Of a stretch of 64,000 nt of DNA, positions 1 to 11,762 are shown piece by piece. This DNA is from Eunapius fragilis (lineage: Eukaryota; Porifera; Demospongiae; Spongillida; Spongillidae). The translations under genes and the position numbers were made by a program. Within the stretch, counting starts at the first letter, position 1. Each line of letters begins with the position of its first letter. The notes under the pieces are model-generated. The model saw only the letters and a list, made by a program, of their open reading frames with translations, was not told where the DNA came from and did no database searches. The stretch spans positions 4,607,545-4,671,544 of the forward strand of contig OY811971.1 in NCBI GenBank assembly GCA_963681505.1, written 5' to 3'.

Positions 1-1187
1 CCCCAACACTCTTACATTCTAGACCAAACACACAGGGCTTAGTGTGTCGGCCAAGTTGCTTAACCCCCAACACTCTTACATTCTGGACCAAACACACAGG
101 GCTTAGTGTGTCGGCCAAGTTGCTTAACCCCCAACACACTTACATTCTGGACCAAACACACAGGGCTTAGTGTGTCGGCCAAGTTGCTTAACCCCCAACA
201 CTCTTACATTCTAGACCACACCCACATGGCTTAGTGTGTCGGCCAAGTTGCTTAACCCCCAACACTCTTACATTCTAGACCAAACACACAGGGCTTAGTG
301 TGTCGGCCAAGTTGCTTAACCCCCAACACTCTTACATTCTAGACCAAACACACAGGGCTTAGTGTGTCGGCCAAGTTGCTTAACCCCCAACACTCTTACA
401 TTCTGGACCAAACACACAGGGCTTAGTGTGTCGGCCAAGTTGCTTAACCCCCAACACTCTTACATTCTGGACCAAACACACAGGGCTTAGTGTGTCGGCC
501 AAGTTGCTTAACCCCCAACACTCTTACATTCTAGACCACACCCACATGGCTTAGTGTGTCGGCCAAGTTGCTTAACCCCCAACACTCTTACATTCTAGAC
601 CAAACCCACAGTGCTTCGTGTGTCGGCCAAGTTGCTTAACCCCCAACACTCTTACATTCTGGACCAAACACACAGGGCTTAGTGTGTCGGCCAAGTTGCT
701 TAACCCCCAACACTCTTACATTCTGGACCAAACACACAGGGCTTAGTGTGTCGGCCAAGTTGCTTAACCCCCAACACTCTTACATTCTGGACCAAACACA
801 CAGGGCTTAGTGTGTCGGCCAAGTTGCTTAACCCCCAACACTCTTACATTCTGGACCAAACACACAGGGCTTAGTGTGTCGGCCAAGTTGCTTAACCCCC
901 AACACTCTTACAGTCTAGACCAAACCCACAGTGCTTCGTGTGTCGGCCAAGTTGCTTAACCCCCAGCACTCTTACATTCTAGACCAAATCCACAGGGCTT
1001 AGTGTGTCGGCCAAGTTGCTTAACCCCTAACACTCTTACATTCTAGACCAAACACACAGGGCTTAGTGTGTCGGCCAAGTTGCTTAACCCCCAACACTCT
1101 TACATTCTAGACCAAACACACAGGGCTTAGTGTGTTGGCCAAGTTGCTTAACCCCTTACACTCTTATATCCTAGACCACACCCATGC
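1..1187. repeat. 64-bp satellite array, about 18.5 monomers
   Basis: Head-to-tail monomers of 64 bp, each containing TTAACCCCCAACACTCTTAC, TCTAGACC or TCTGGACC, and CTTAGTGTGTCGGCCAAG. The array is cut by the left window edge and decays at about 1150-1187. Monomers fall into variant classes (TCTAGACC versus TCTGGACC, an ACACCCACATGG variant, a CAGTGCTTCGTG variant). Some of these recur five monomers apart, which suggests a 320-bp higher-order unit. It is not a TTAGGG-type telomere repeat. No ORF runs through it. Confidence 0.97.
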
Positions 1188-4100
1188 AGCAGTGATATTG
1201 TAAAGAAATATACAGCGCGCGTGCTAGATAATACGCGTACTGAGACAAACTAACACTACTGTATAAATTTGTGCCGGAATGATTTCGGTATCACATACCT
1301 TGCAAATATTCAGTGTGCCGGCAGTAAGTTTCGTGTGAAGGGTATTCAAAATAATATTTCTGGCAAATAAATAGAGAGGGTTAAAAATTATAGCGTTTAA
1401 TCAAATTTCCCGTAAATGGCGCCACAATCGACAAGTTGCATGCGACAAGTCGCCGAGTGAAGTCGGCAGGAAGTCGCCATATGTATGCCGGCCTTTATGA
1501 CTACCGTACGATAGCCTTAAGTGCACGCATCGTTATGTACACGCGTGTGTGACTGAATGCAATTCACCCGCGTGTGGACGCGGCCGAATTGCTGTGCATC
1601 ACTGTCAGCTCAGGTTCAACCAGATCACCTCTGGTACTGCTTATTCAGTTTTTGAACGTAGTATTTTGAAACATTCCTATGCACTGAACATTTAGAATCG
1701 CGAATGTCAGGTGCGTACGGTTTGTGTCTAGTGTTAAATATTATACCTCACTATATTTTAATCAACGCCACGCCTCTTGGCTATGTCGACTGTGGACCTG
1801 GAGACCCTCTTACTCTCTGCCTCTTGCAGAGATCTATATATGATCTCTGTCTCTTGTATCTATTTATCTTTCGATTTCAAACTTGTATAGAGTTCTTCAG
1901 CCAATTGTAGCTTTACAAACTAGCTGAAATGCATTCACAACGTCCGGCCTTGTCGATCGGTTTTGTACAGCCGGTAGTACTAATAGTCATTATACACATG
2001 ACACAGCAAAGTGCTCGTGTTCGCTCAACATACTGTACTGCCACGGTCACTAACCACATAGCTTTGGTGTACGTATACGTTTCGATCCAGCGCCAGTCGA
2101 GAACGTACGTCATTACCAGCTAGTATACACTAGTTTATGGTATACGCACAAGGTCTCGCTTAAAAAAAAAAAACCCGCCGGTAGAAGTTACATCCAAGTA
2201 GGCCTACCAGAGACAGAATGCGTTCGCTTGAAAAACTGGTACATATCCCTTATTTCATACCGAACACCCATCTTGCGTGTACGGTTCTATGCCAGATAAG
2301 GCTATGGTGTTTATGGAAACTATTAGGCTAGGCACGGTCGGCTCTACCAAGCACCAATAATTTGCTCATCTGACGTCGGATGACAATTAATAATTTCATA
2401 TATTTGTCCCAGATTTTGAAGTGCGGTTCATAAAAGTGCCTTGGGAATGTTGTGTGTAAGAGTATAAAATACACCACTTGCTCCAAAAAACGACTCAGTA
2501 GTTCAGCCTTCATATTCCACAATGTAGACTTGAGATTTATGGCTGAGTGATAAGAAAAAAGTTGAAGAAACATGACAATGTCATGTTTCACATACAAATG
2601 TACGTAGTAGCACAAAAACGCGTATGGAATTAGTAGTGAACACTTTTCTACAGAGACCAGAATATAGAAAAGATGGCTCATCAGTATCCCTATCATAAAC
2701 CGTTACGTAGAGTTGAATTACAGCTACTGTACAAGGACCGTGAGTGTTTTTACACATTTCTCCATACACTTCCTGTTCAATTAATTTTTATCGCGTGACG
2801 CGGGTATTCAATTATTCATGTCCGCGATTGCTGGACATGGTAATTTCAATTGGAGCCAAGCACAACGTGGCTTGAGCGGAAAAATTACCGTTCGACGTTC
2901 TATTCGTCGAGATGAGAAACTGTTGGTGTTGGTGTTGGTTGGTTGCAAAATGCATTGGCTAATTGGCGGCTCTTCATCCGACAGATTGTACAATGCCCCC
3001 TTTGCTGAGCGCGCGTGGTTGGCTTCAATCTCTAAGACCGTTTCGAATCTTGAGAACGTAACTGCATTGTGTCGCGATCAGGTATCTCATTCTCTCACCA
3101 TTATGATTTCCCGTAACACGTGGATAGTACCCCAACCGGTGGTAAGTAATCATCACCTTTTTTTTCTCGAGTCAAATTTAGAGACGTCATAAAAACTAGC
3201 AAAGGAAGGCAGAGCGGGTAAGAGATTGCGTTTTCATTCACACTTGCTGTTTATCAGTGTCTGTTGTCAGAATTGACAAATTATACGAAGAGCGGAGATA
3301 GAGAAGTAGCGGATTGCTTTGGAGTATAAGGTAATGGCTTCGTTTGTTTTAACCCTGTATATTCCCTGCAGCTAGACAAGGAAACTTCAGATTCAGCTGA
3401 GCTTGTCAAGCAATCCCGCCGTCAGTGTAGGCCTCTGTTTGCATTTGTATCGTATGGATGCTCTATTTTGCTGTAGCTATATGGACTATGGTGACAGTAC
3501 AGGGAAGCAGTTTGAAGCCTACGCTCAACTACTGCCGCGCGTTTCGTTAGAAGAGGTTGCAATGGATTTCTGAGCAACTCGTGGCAACGGCGGGTTGGAG
3601 GGCCACTACTGGAGTATCTCCTTCCTTGATGGCTGGAGAGCTTGAACGTTGTCTATTGATTGTATTGCTTTATTTAATATTGATAATAATTTTAATACTA
3701 ATCAAGCCAGTATACAACGAACATAATCGGGTGGCGTACTCAATACAGTATACGGTCAACGTAGGTACAGTGTAGTATCCGGAGACATTCATTTGAGAAT
3801 CCTCCATAAGCGCACGTGATACATTTGAGGATACTCGAAATATACGCAAAATATACCAGTGGGATATTTCGCGTATACGCACGCGTATATTCATGCGTAT
3901 ACTCGAAATATACGCAAAATATACAATAGCGTATATCCTATTTTTTGCACAGTGACCTTTTGTTGACAAACACTAGTCCAGAGAAACAGCCGTTTAATGA
4001 TATTCCCGTACAGGATTGGGCGGTGAAGTTTGAAAAATAATGGAATTACAGAGTGAACGCTTTGTGATATGCACGGATGCATGACTGAATGCGTAGTTTG

Positions 4101-4200
4101 TAATCACCCGCGTGCGGACGGCCGAATTGCTGTGTAATGTACAGCGTTTCCAATCCATGTATTATACTATCTATGATCTGACAAAGCCGCCAATCGAGAC
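1188..4200. other. Intergenic, no recognisable gene
   Basis: About 3 kb without a convincing gene. The longest open frames (about 120 codons at 2328-2696 minus and 2818-3192 plus) match no family I recognise and have no flanking exon structure. A poly-A tract lies at about 2162-2174. A short motif (CGAAATATACGCAAAATATAC) occurs twice within 3830-3930. The stretch near 1555-1605 (CACCCGCGTGTGGACG, GGCCGAATTGCTGTG) recurs near 4105-4135, so part of this region is locally duplicated. Confidence 0.6.
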
Positions 4201-4223
4201 ATTAATTACATATTCAGAACGTC

Positions 4224-4286
4224 ATGGCCGAACGTCTGGAAAGAGCTCTACCGATATATTTGGACACCTGTCACCTGTGCAAAAGA
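4224..4286 (+). CDS. Candidate first coding exon, copy 1 (21 codons)
   Basis: ATG at 4224 opens 21 codons beginning MAERLERALP and containing the pair CHLC. They end at a consensus donor (AGA|GTACGT, intron from 4287). The same exon lies at 37513-37575 with the reading frame, length and donor kept. Only a few residues differ (L to V, I to K, R to G at the end). Survival of the frame and splice site in both duplicated copies is the reason to list it. The next exon was not found. It ends in phase 0, whereas the first Ig exon at 4743 needs phase 1, so it may belong to another transcript. Confidence 0.3.
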
Positions 4287-5120
4287 GTACGTAGCGCGTT
4301 TGATTAATGCATTGCACATGTACAATACTGCAGAGAAATTGCGATCGTATTGGAGGGCACCAGGCGCGGACCAGAGATAAAATATCTATACATTCTCTGC
4401 GCGGACGCTCCTGGGTTACCATGGATATTAGAGAGGTCCCCAGACCGTTCAACTACTATGATTCTTTATACCTATTAATTAACCCGTTAGTTGCGGGATA
4501 AGCGATTAATTAACACGTTAGTAGTCCTCGGGAAAAGACAGAGATAATTATCTCTGGAAAAGCGAAGGGCATATGAAAAGGGGTAATCGATTTGTTACCG
4601 ATTTCTGCTCATGAAGGAAACGAATATCGACCAATCACGAATAAGAAAAACAGAATCGGTTATTTCGACTAAAGGAAATTCCGAATTCGGTAACCTACTG
4701 CTTTTCAAGTGCTTAGTAATACATGTACTTTCCCTTGAGCAGGTATTCCGGCTGCCTTTGTCCCCGGGGGTACACCTTCAGACCAGGTGGTGTTCATTGG
4801 ACAGCCTCTACAGCTCACCTGTACTGCCATTGGAGCTCCACCCCCAACCTACCAGTGGTTCAAGGACCTCCTCCCCATCTCCTCTTCCTCCTCGGTCTCT
4901 GTGGAAGGTGCATCAGGAAGGCTGCACATTGGAACCACTGATGACTCCCATGCAGGGAGGTACACGTGAAGGGCGACCAATGAGGTTGCAGGAGTGGGGA
5001 TAATAGGTGACATCTCAACATCTGCTGACGTCTATGTCATAGGTACGTGGCCTGATGGAGATATATAAAAATGGCCCAGGCAATTGCAACAGGAACCTGT
5101 GTATGACCAGAAAGCTCACA

Positions 5121-5161
5121 AATACACACACACTCACACACACACACACACACACACACAT
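5121..5161. repeat. (CA)n microsatellite
   Basis: Dinucleotide CA tract in the intron after Ig1 of copy 1. Copy 2 (about 38625) keeps only a few units, so the tract length differs between the paralogous introns. Confidence 0.9.
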
Positions 5162-6530
5162 GACAAAAGTATTTTCTCTATACATGTACTAAAAAGTTGG
5201 TGATGTAAATTCAAGCAAGTAAAAAAAGCCCCCCTTCTGTATAATACATGTACATGTATCTATGATTTGGGTATATGTGTACTCATGTGTGTGTTGTCTT
5301 TCACAATGGGATGGCTATGGCACAACAGTTGTTAACCTGTATTCTTATTATCAGAGGAGACAAGGATAGCACAGTTTGCTCAGAGCAACCTCTCTGTCAT
5401 AACTGTGGGGACAGCCAGCCACTCTTCCATGTGTGGCCACGTCAGCTGTGGGCACTGAGGTCTCCTACAGGTGGACCAGGAATGGTACCCCTCTCACCGT
5501 TGGGGGAGGCAGACTGTACTATGTGAACGGCACTGGGACCATTGTCATCAACGAGACAGAGATCGGGGACAAGGGCCTGTACCAGTGCATAGTTGAGACC
5601 ACGCTGCCCAACGCCTCAGCCCCAGCCATTACCACTAGCTCTATGGTATGAGAGGTGACCGTCACATGTAAGTCACATGACAATACCACCAGGTTACCAG
5701 TGGATTAGCGTACATTAAAAATGGTGGTTGGGTCATCTTCATACATAAGGCAGGAAGGGGGAGGGGTGGTAGTGAAGGTGGGTGGGGCATTGGTTGGAGA
5801 GGGAGGTTAAGACATTGGTCAGGTCAGATGATACCTTAAGAGCGTACTGTTGCCTGATACAAGGTGTGTCTTGCCTCTCCCACCCCCCGTAGCCATTCCA
5901 AAGGTGATCAACGTTGAGGTCTCAATGGCACGGCAATTCTGGTCAGATGGAGCTGCAATTCTACTGTCACCAGACCGTACCAGTACCTGGTTCTAGTGAT
6001 GGTGTCTGGATCCAAAAACTGGACCGATCATAATGGCCGCCATTGCTCTCAACTCCACGGCCATCCATGTCAGTTGGACCTACAGTGGGGTCATTGCCCG
6101 GCTAAGTGGGTACCTCGTGCAGGTGAGGATGCAGAGGACAGCTGGCTGGACCAACAGGAGTGTTGTGTCCCCTTATGCCATCACCATGGCGACAGTGGGC
6201 ACCCTGGTGCCCTTCACTTGGTACGACGTCCAGGTGGTGTCCCTGCAAAATGGCGGCACCTCAGTGGGGAGCAAGGTGTTTGCCGTGATGACCCCAACGA
6301 CTGCATCATGGGAGGCGCCCTCCGGTCTGGTGGCCACACCCATCAGCTCCTCGGAAACGATGATAACCTGGGTGGTAAGCGCAATTTTAAAGCAACCATC
6401 CACACATTCCCTTGTATAGCCATGTGAGTACACTGGTGTGCCTTAAATAATTTTCTAGTTTCTTACTTCCTTGCTACATGTACATGTACATGTAACCTTT
6501 GTCATACACTTCCATTCATGAATGTTTTAT

Positions 6531-6606
<76 letters not shown>
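6531..6606. repeat. (CT)n microsatellite
   Basis: About 38 CT units in the intron before the last FN3 half of copy 1. A shorter, more degenerate CT tract sits in the corresponding place of the third partial copy (about 50140-50240). Confidence 0.95.
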
Positions 6607-6613
<7 letters not shown>

Positions 6614-6848
6614 CCTTACCATCTTGTGTCTTCATAGCCTCCATCAGTATCATGATCCAATGGAGTACTCACAGACTACTGCATCCAATACAGGGAGGCT
6701 GGCTCCAACTTGCCCTTCACTGAGGTCTATGTGGGTAGCAACACCACAGTGTTCCACCTCACGGGCCTCAAACCTCTCTACTCCTATGAGGTGAGGGTGG
6801 CAGCCAACACCTCTGCTGGAATGGGACCTTTTTCTAGCGTTGTCAGAT

Positions 6849-7172
6849 CATGTATGTCCTGCCATTCTGCACTTAGTTTATTCCCATGGAGGTTATCAAC
6901 ATCCCATGGCTCTATTATTTACCACCCTTCCCTGCACAGGGGAGCGTCTGCCATCAACTGGTAAGGGAGAGGTGGAGAGAGAGAGGGTGCTTGTGTGTGT
7001 GTGTGCGTGCGTGCATGTGTGTGTAGCCATTTGTATGTATTTACTTCAATGCACATTTAAAACAATGCATTTATCTGTAGAAGGGCCAAATATTGTTGTT
7101 GAAGCATACGTTCTACACCAGGTTCCTGTTCCCAGAGAGTGTGAGGGCCATGTTGAGTGTGGTGGATTACAC
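6849..7172 (+). pseudogene. ALDH1L formyl-hydrolase domain fragment, copy 1
   Basis: Two fragments of the N-terminal formyltransferase-like hydrolase domain of 10-formyltetrahydrofolate dehydrogenase. Fragment 1 (6849-6961) begins directly after FN3 sequence. One frame reads VLPFCT, a TAG stop, then FIPMEVINIP; after a frameshift it reads HGSIIYHPSLHRGASAINW up to a GTAAGG donor. ALDH1L proteins normally have HPSLLPRHRGASAINW, so three residues (LPR) are missing. Fragment 2 (about 7078-7172) reads FYTRFLFPESVRAMLSVV, matching the family motif LYNRFLFPEG. The HPSLLPRHRGASAINW motif lies at the folate/hydrolase site in the family. The stop, frameshift and deletion make this a non-functional remnant. 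Confidence 0.85.
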
Positions 7173-7380
7173 CGATTACCTACACCATCATCATTTCCCT
7201 TCTACCCTTACCTTCTCCCCTTCCCACTCTCACCCTCCCTCCCTCATCCTTTCATCTCCCTTCCCTCATCGTCCACCTCCATTTTCTGCTCTTCTCCCCT
7301 TCCATTTCTCCTCCCCTTCCCTCCCTCTTCCCCTTACTGCTCCCTCCCTAATCATGTACATGTACAATTATTAACTGATT

Positions 7381-7705
7381 GTGTCATACACCTGTAGCTG
7401 TGGAGACAGCCACTCTTCCATGTGTGGCCACGTCAGCTGTGTTAAATGTAGCAGGCAGGGCTGTTCATGAATAGATGTGCATATTTTTAGAACAAAGATT
7501 CAGTAAAGAAAAAGTATTATAAATGGACCAGACTCACTTAGTATGGTGATGTTTCCAGCTGCACTGACGTTTGCTACTGGAACAGAAGCAAAGCACTGGT
7601 AGATGGCTGTGTCTGCCAGACAGTTGGTGAGGGCACGACAAGGGTGCTGGTGGAATTATATTAAACATCACGCCTGACGCTGGCTATGACCGTAGGCACT
7701 GGGTG
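7381..7705 (+). pseudogene. Ig-domain fragments between ALDH1L debris
   Basis: A short piece at 7399-7440 repeats the Ig2 exon (ETATLPCVATSAV) and stops abruptly. From 7440 to 7575 the intron sequence seen at 39363-39490 and 49333-49432 recurs. It is followed by a part Ig exon (about 7558-7690) whose tail reads ILNITPDAGY, the usual D-A-G-Y turn before the second Ig cysteine. The cysteine itself is absent because the sequence passes into mitochondrial-like DNA. Confidence 0.6.
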
Positions 7706-7713
7706 CCGTGTAT

Positions 7714-7983
7714 ATACCATGTATATATTAGTATTATTTATCCCTATATTAAGTGTGATAATATCTGGATTATTTGGAAGGAAAATAGGGGCTAAAGGGG
7801 CAGGTATATTAACATCTATTTGTATCAGCATCTCTGCTATTCTATCCTGTTGTATATTTTACTTTAAATTCATCGGCCGCCTATATAAAAAATATGACGA
7901 TGATTTGATTCAGATTTATTAACAACTAAATTTGGTTTACAATTTGATACTTTAACATCTACTATGTTAATTGTTATAACAAG
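7714..7983 (+). pseudogene. nad5: NUMT: nuclear copy of mitochondrial nad5 (start of gene)
   Basis: AT-rich, mitochondrial-like sequence encoding the beginning of NADH dehydrogenase subunit 5: MYILVLFIPILSVIISGLFG, then GRKIGAKGAGILTSICIS. After divergent sequence and a TAA (7919-7921) comes KFGLQFDTLTSTMLIVITS. The family pattern is a hydrophobic start, GLFGRKIGxKGAG, then F-D-S-L-T-x-x-M-L-x-V-V-T, and the order is conserved. The GRKIG-KGAG wording fits poriferan or cnidarian nad5 (established knowledge, from memory). Composition differs sharply from both flanks. On the left it abuts a truncated Ig exon; on the right it joins the intron before the ALDH1L exon at 8394. It is a broken fragment with no nuclear function inferred. 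Confidence 0.85.
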
Positions 7984-7994
7984 TGAGAAGGTTG

Positions 7995-8165
7995 GGAGTG
8001 TGGTAGTGGTGGAGGGAGGGAGGCAGTGGTGGTGGAGGGAGGGAGGCAGTGGTGGTGGAGGGAGGCAGTGGTGGTGGAGGGAGAGTGGCAGTGGTGGTGG
8101 AGGGAGGGAGGCAGTGGTGGTGGAGGGAGGCAGTGGTGGTGGAGGGAGAGTGGCAGTGGAGTGAG
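7995..8165. repeat. GGTGGTGGAGGGAGGCAGT minisatellite
   Basis: Purine-rich tandem repeat of about 19-23 bp in an ALDH1L intron. The same array occurs in reverse complement at about 53220-53430, in the inverted ALDH1L segment, which supports paralogy of the two introns. Confidence 0.9.
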
Positions 8166-8954
8166 GGAGGATGGAGTGTGATGGTGGAAGGAGGAAGGGA
8201 GGCAGTGAAGGGAGGGAGGGAGTGATGATGTATGTGTGTAGCCTTTTTTCTGTAGAGGGCAGACGGGGTGTGGGGCCTATATGTGATACATGTACCTTAT
8301 GATACTTGATACTGAAAACTTACGCTGGCCAATTAGTTTCTCCTCTCCAATGTACCCTCCTCCCTGCACTCCACCCCCCTCCCCTTACCTTAGGCTGGCT
8401 GACCTGATGGAGCAACACAAGGAGGAGCTGGCTACACTGGAGAGTGTTGATTCAGGAGCAGTGTACACCCTTGCTCTCAAGACCCACATTGGGTTCTCTA
8501 TTGACACCTTCCGATACTTTGCTGGGTGGTGTGACAAGATATATACATGTAAGACATCTGTTGTCCTCCATCACTCCCCTCCATCACTCCCTCCATCACT
8601 CCTCCATCACTCCTCCATCACTCCCTCCATCACTCCTCCATCACTCCTCCATCACTTGTGACTTCCTTACATGTATTTCTTTTCCTTCACATCTTCTGTT
8701 ATAATTTGTCCCGTGATCTTGTTTCCTTTAATCTCCCTCTCCTCGTCCCTCCCTCCTAACCCTCCTCTCTACTCCCCACCCCTCCTCCCTCCTCTCCTCC
8801 CCCTCCCTCTAATGTCTTCATTTCCACTCAGGGTCAAACCATTCCTATCAACAATGCCAGACCAAATCAGAACCTTTGCATCACAAAGAAAGAGCCGATA
8901 GGGTACGTGTTCCCATGTGTGCTCACATGGACATATAAGTCACGTCTTGTATGT

Positions 8955-8973
8955 ACACACACACACACACACA

Positions 8974-9018
<45 letters not shown>
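8955..9018. repeat. (AC)n microsatellite
   Basis: AC tract just upstream of the PWNYP exon acceptor. The inverted copy has the complementary GT tract at about 52360-52391. Confidence 0.95.
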
Positions 9019-9021
<3 letters not shown>

Positions 9022-11150
9022 TTTTGTTCTGAACCAGTGTGTGTGGTATAGTAGTGCCATGGAACTATCCCCTGATGATGTTGGCATGGAAAATGGCTGC
9101 CTGTTTGGCAGCTGGTAACACAGTTATCCTGAAGCCAGCAGAGGTGGGTGAGAGAGAGAGGGAGGGAGAGGGGGAGGCAGGGAGGGAGGGAAGGGGAGAG
9201 AGAGAGGGGGGGAGGGGGAGAGAGTTAAGATGGTGGTGAGTGAGAAAACTTAAGGATACTTTGTGGTGCACACACCCTCTACATTGTATGTTAGGTCACT
9301 CCTCTGACTGCACTCAAATTTGCCGAGCTGACGGTGAAGGCAGGATTCCCCCCGGGGGTCATCAACATCATCCCGGGGAAGGGGCATCTGGTGGGACAGG
9401 CACTTGTGGACAACCTGGATGTGAGGAAGATAGGCTTCACTGGGTCTACAGAAGTGGGCAAACAGATCATGAAGAGGTGGGTGTGGTTTGGATGTGGCAT
9501 TAGGTGGTAGTGTGAGGTTGTCATTAGTGGGAGTGATGTGTGCATATGATGTGTATCCATGGGCATAAGACCACACCCCCTCTCTTAATCCAGCTGTGCA
9601 GTGAGCAATGCCAAGAAGGTGTCACTTGAACTTGGGGGGAAATCCCCTCTGATCATCTTTGGGGATTGTGACCTGGACAAGGCTGTCAGGCAGGCAAGTG
9701 AAATGAAAGTGTTGCCATGGTTTCTTTCTTGCTCTGCTCTCGCAATGTGTTGCCTTTCTTGCTCTGCTCCCATAATACGTTGCCATGGTTCCTTGGTAAA
9801 CAGGGACTTCAGGCAGTCTTCTTTAACAAAGGGGAGAACTGCATTGGTTGGTAATGAGTGGGTGGAGCACAAGGGGTGTGGTTAGATCACTTTATTTCCT
9901 GTCTCCAGGACGACTGTTTGTGGAGAGATGTATACACGATGCCTTTGTCACCAGAATGGTAAGGCTGCTAGCCCCACTCCATCCCTCTCACATTGTGTGC
10001 ATGGGTTTATGTACATGTATGAATACTGTACCTTAAAGTACCCCCATATAAGCCCCACCCTCCTCCCCCATTGCTCTGTTAAAATGATTGTGTTGCTGTA
10101 GTGAGCACTTTTGTTTTCAACTTTCAGCATATACATTTCAGGAAATGAAATAGTGTTTTGAAAGAAGTGTTCGTGGTTATGAAAATACGCATGTTTAAAA
10201 CACGAGCCTGTTTTAAACGTTAGGGGCGGGGCTTGTATACAGTATTTTATGGTATGTGTCTCATGCTTGTCTTTGTGTGCTAAGATTAAAGAGGTGAAGA
10301 AGTTGAAGATTGGAGATCCATTGGACAGATGTGTCGCTCATGGACCTCAGAACCCTAGGTGTGCTGTCAGATTGTTATGTTATCATAACTGTATCACTGT
10401 GTCTTGTATTACCCCTCCCTCCCAGGGCTCATCTTGAGAAGCTGTTGGCCTACTGCGAAGAGGGTGTGAAGGAAGGTGCCACTCTCGTGTACGGTGGCAA
10501 GAGGGTTAATCGTAAAGGTTGGTGGCAAAAGGGTTAATCGTAAAATTTGATGGCAAGAATGTTAATTGTAATGGTTGTTGGCAAGAGGGTTAATTGGAAA
10601 GTTCAGTGGGGAGAGGGTTAATTGGAAAGGTTGCTGACAGTGGGTTAGGTAATAAAGATTCTGGCTTGGATGAACTTTCTTAACAGGATTCTTTATGGAG
10701 CCCACCATATTTACTAATGTGGAGGATCACATGATGCTGGCTCGGGAAGAGTCGTTTGGACCCGTCATGATCATATCAATCTTTGAGGATGGGTGAGAGA
10801 AGGGATGGAAGGGTGGGGCAAGGGGTGTGGCCTCATCAGGTTGTATAAAAGTGAGGTTGAGGGTGGGTTAATGCATCAAGAAGCATTTAATTTAAACACA
10901 CACCCTTGCCAAATTCTAATTGTTGTACTGAAGTCCCATGCTAACCTCGTAATGGCACTGTTACATGTACCTGCATGGTGCTCTGAGTAGAGCCAACTGC
11001 ACTGAATATGGCCTGGCATCTGGTGTGTTCACCAAGGACATAAGTAAAGTACAATGGAAGGCTGTTCTCCCCTCCCCCACCCCCCACCCACCCCCTACAC
11101 TCAACTGTACTTACCTGAACACCAGGAGGTACACCATCTTTCACCCCTCC

Positions 11151-11288
<138 letters not shown>

Positions 11289-11762
11289 CTACATGTATCT
11301 CTTTTCTTTTCCCCTTCCCCCTCCTCTTCCCCATTCCCAAAGGCTCTCTATGTCAGTGACAAGTTAGAGACTGGTACCGTCTTTGTCAATACTTACAACA
11401 GGACTGACGTAGCCGCCCCATTTGGTGGGTTCAAGCAATCTGGCTTTGGGAAGGACTTAGGTGAGAGACATTCCTTATAAGGGAACATTCAAAAATTACG
11501 TTTCACTCATGGGGTGAGGGGACACCATAAGGACCTTAATTAATGTGATGTAATTTGGTAATGCTCCCCAAAGTGGGGGGTAAAATGTGGGGGGTCATGA
11601 GGGGGTAACGTGCAAGTTACATGTTGGTAGCATGAGGTAGCATGTGGTGAGGGGGGGGGGGGTATCATGTGGGGGTAACATGGTAACGTGGTACGTCTCC
11701 TTTCAGGTGAAGAAGCTCTGCACGAGTACCTGAAGACAAAGGTCGTGACCTTTGAGTACTGA

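Larger units (their letters stand above)
4743..6848 (+). pseudogene. Ig/FN3 cell-surface protein, copy 1, decayed
   Basis: Exons of an extracellular Ig/fibronectin-III protein, paralogous to 38066-41300. Ig1 is 4743-5042: the LTC cysteine, YQWFKD tryptophan and DSHAGRY are visible, but the second conserved cysteine codon and its context are replaced by a TGA stop (4967-4969; copy 2 reads RYMC). Ig2 starts at 5355 and has 4 extra bases near 5413 relative to copy 2, which breaks the frame before LPCVATSAV. It keeps DKGLYQC and ends at TGA 5649-5651. A broken FN3 piece lies at about 5894-6032 and an intact FN3 exon at 6033-6374 (SWTYSGVI, LSGY, WYDVQVV, donor GTG|GTAAGC). A further FN3 half at about 6640-6848 (LTGLKPLYSYEVRVAANTS) has a TGA near its start. 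The equivalent of copy 2's first exon (38066-38126) is deleted upstream. The parent was probably membrane-anchored or secreted. The specific receptor is not identifiable. Confidence 0.8.

Noticed and set aside
1-1187. CRISPR-like array or telomere
   Set aside because: There are no unique spacers between repeats; monomers are contiguous 64-bp satellite units. CCCCCAAC is not a metazoan telomere motif, and the context is eukaryotic.
2818-3192. 124-codon plus-strand ORF
   Set aside because: No recognisable domain, no splice context and overlapping antisense ORFs; probably chance.
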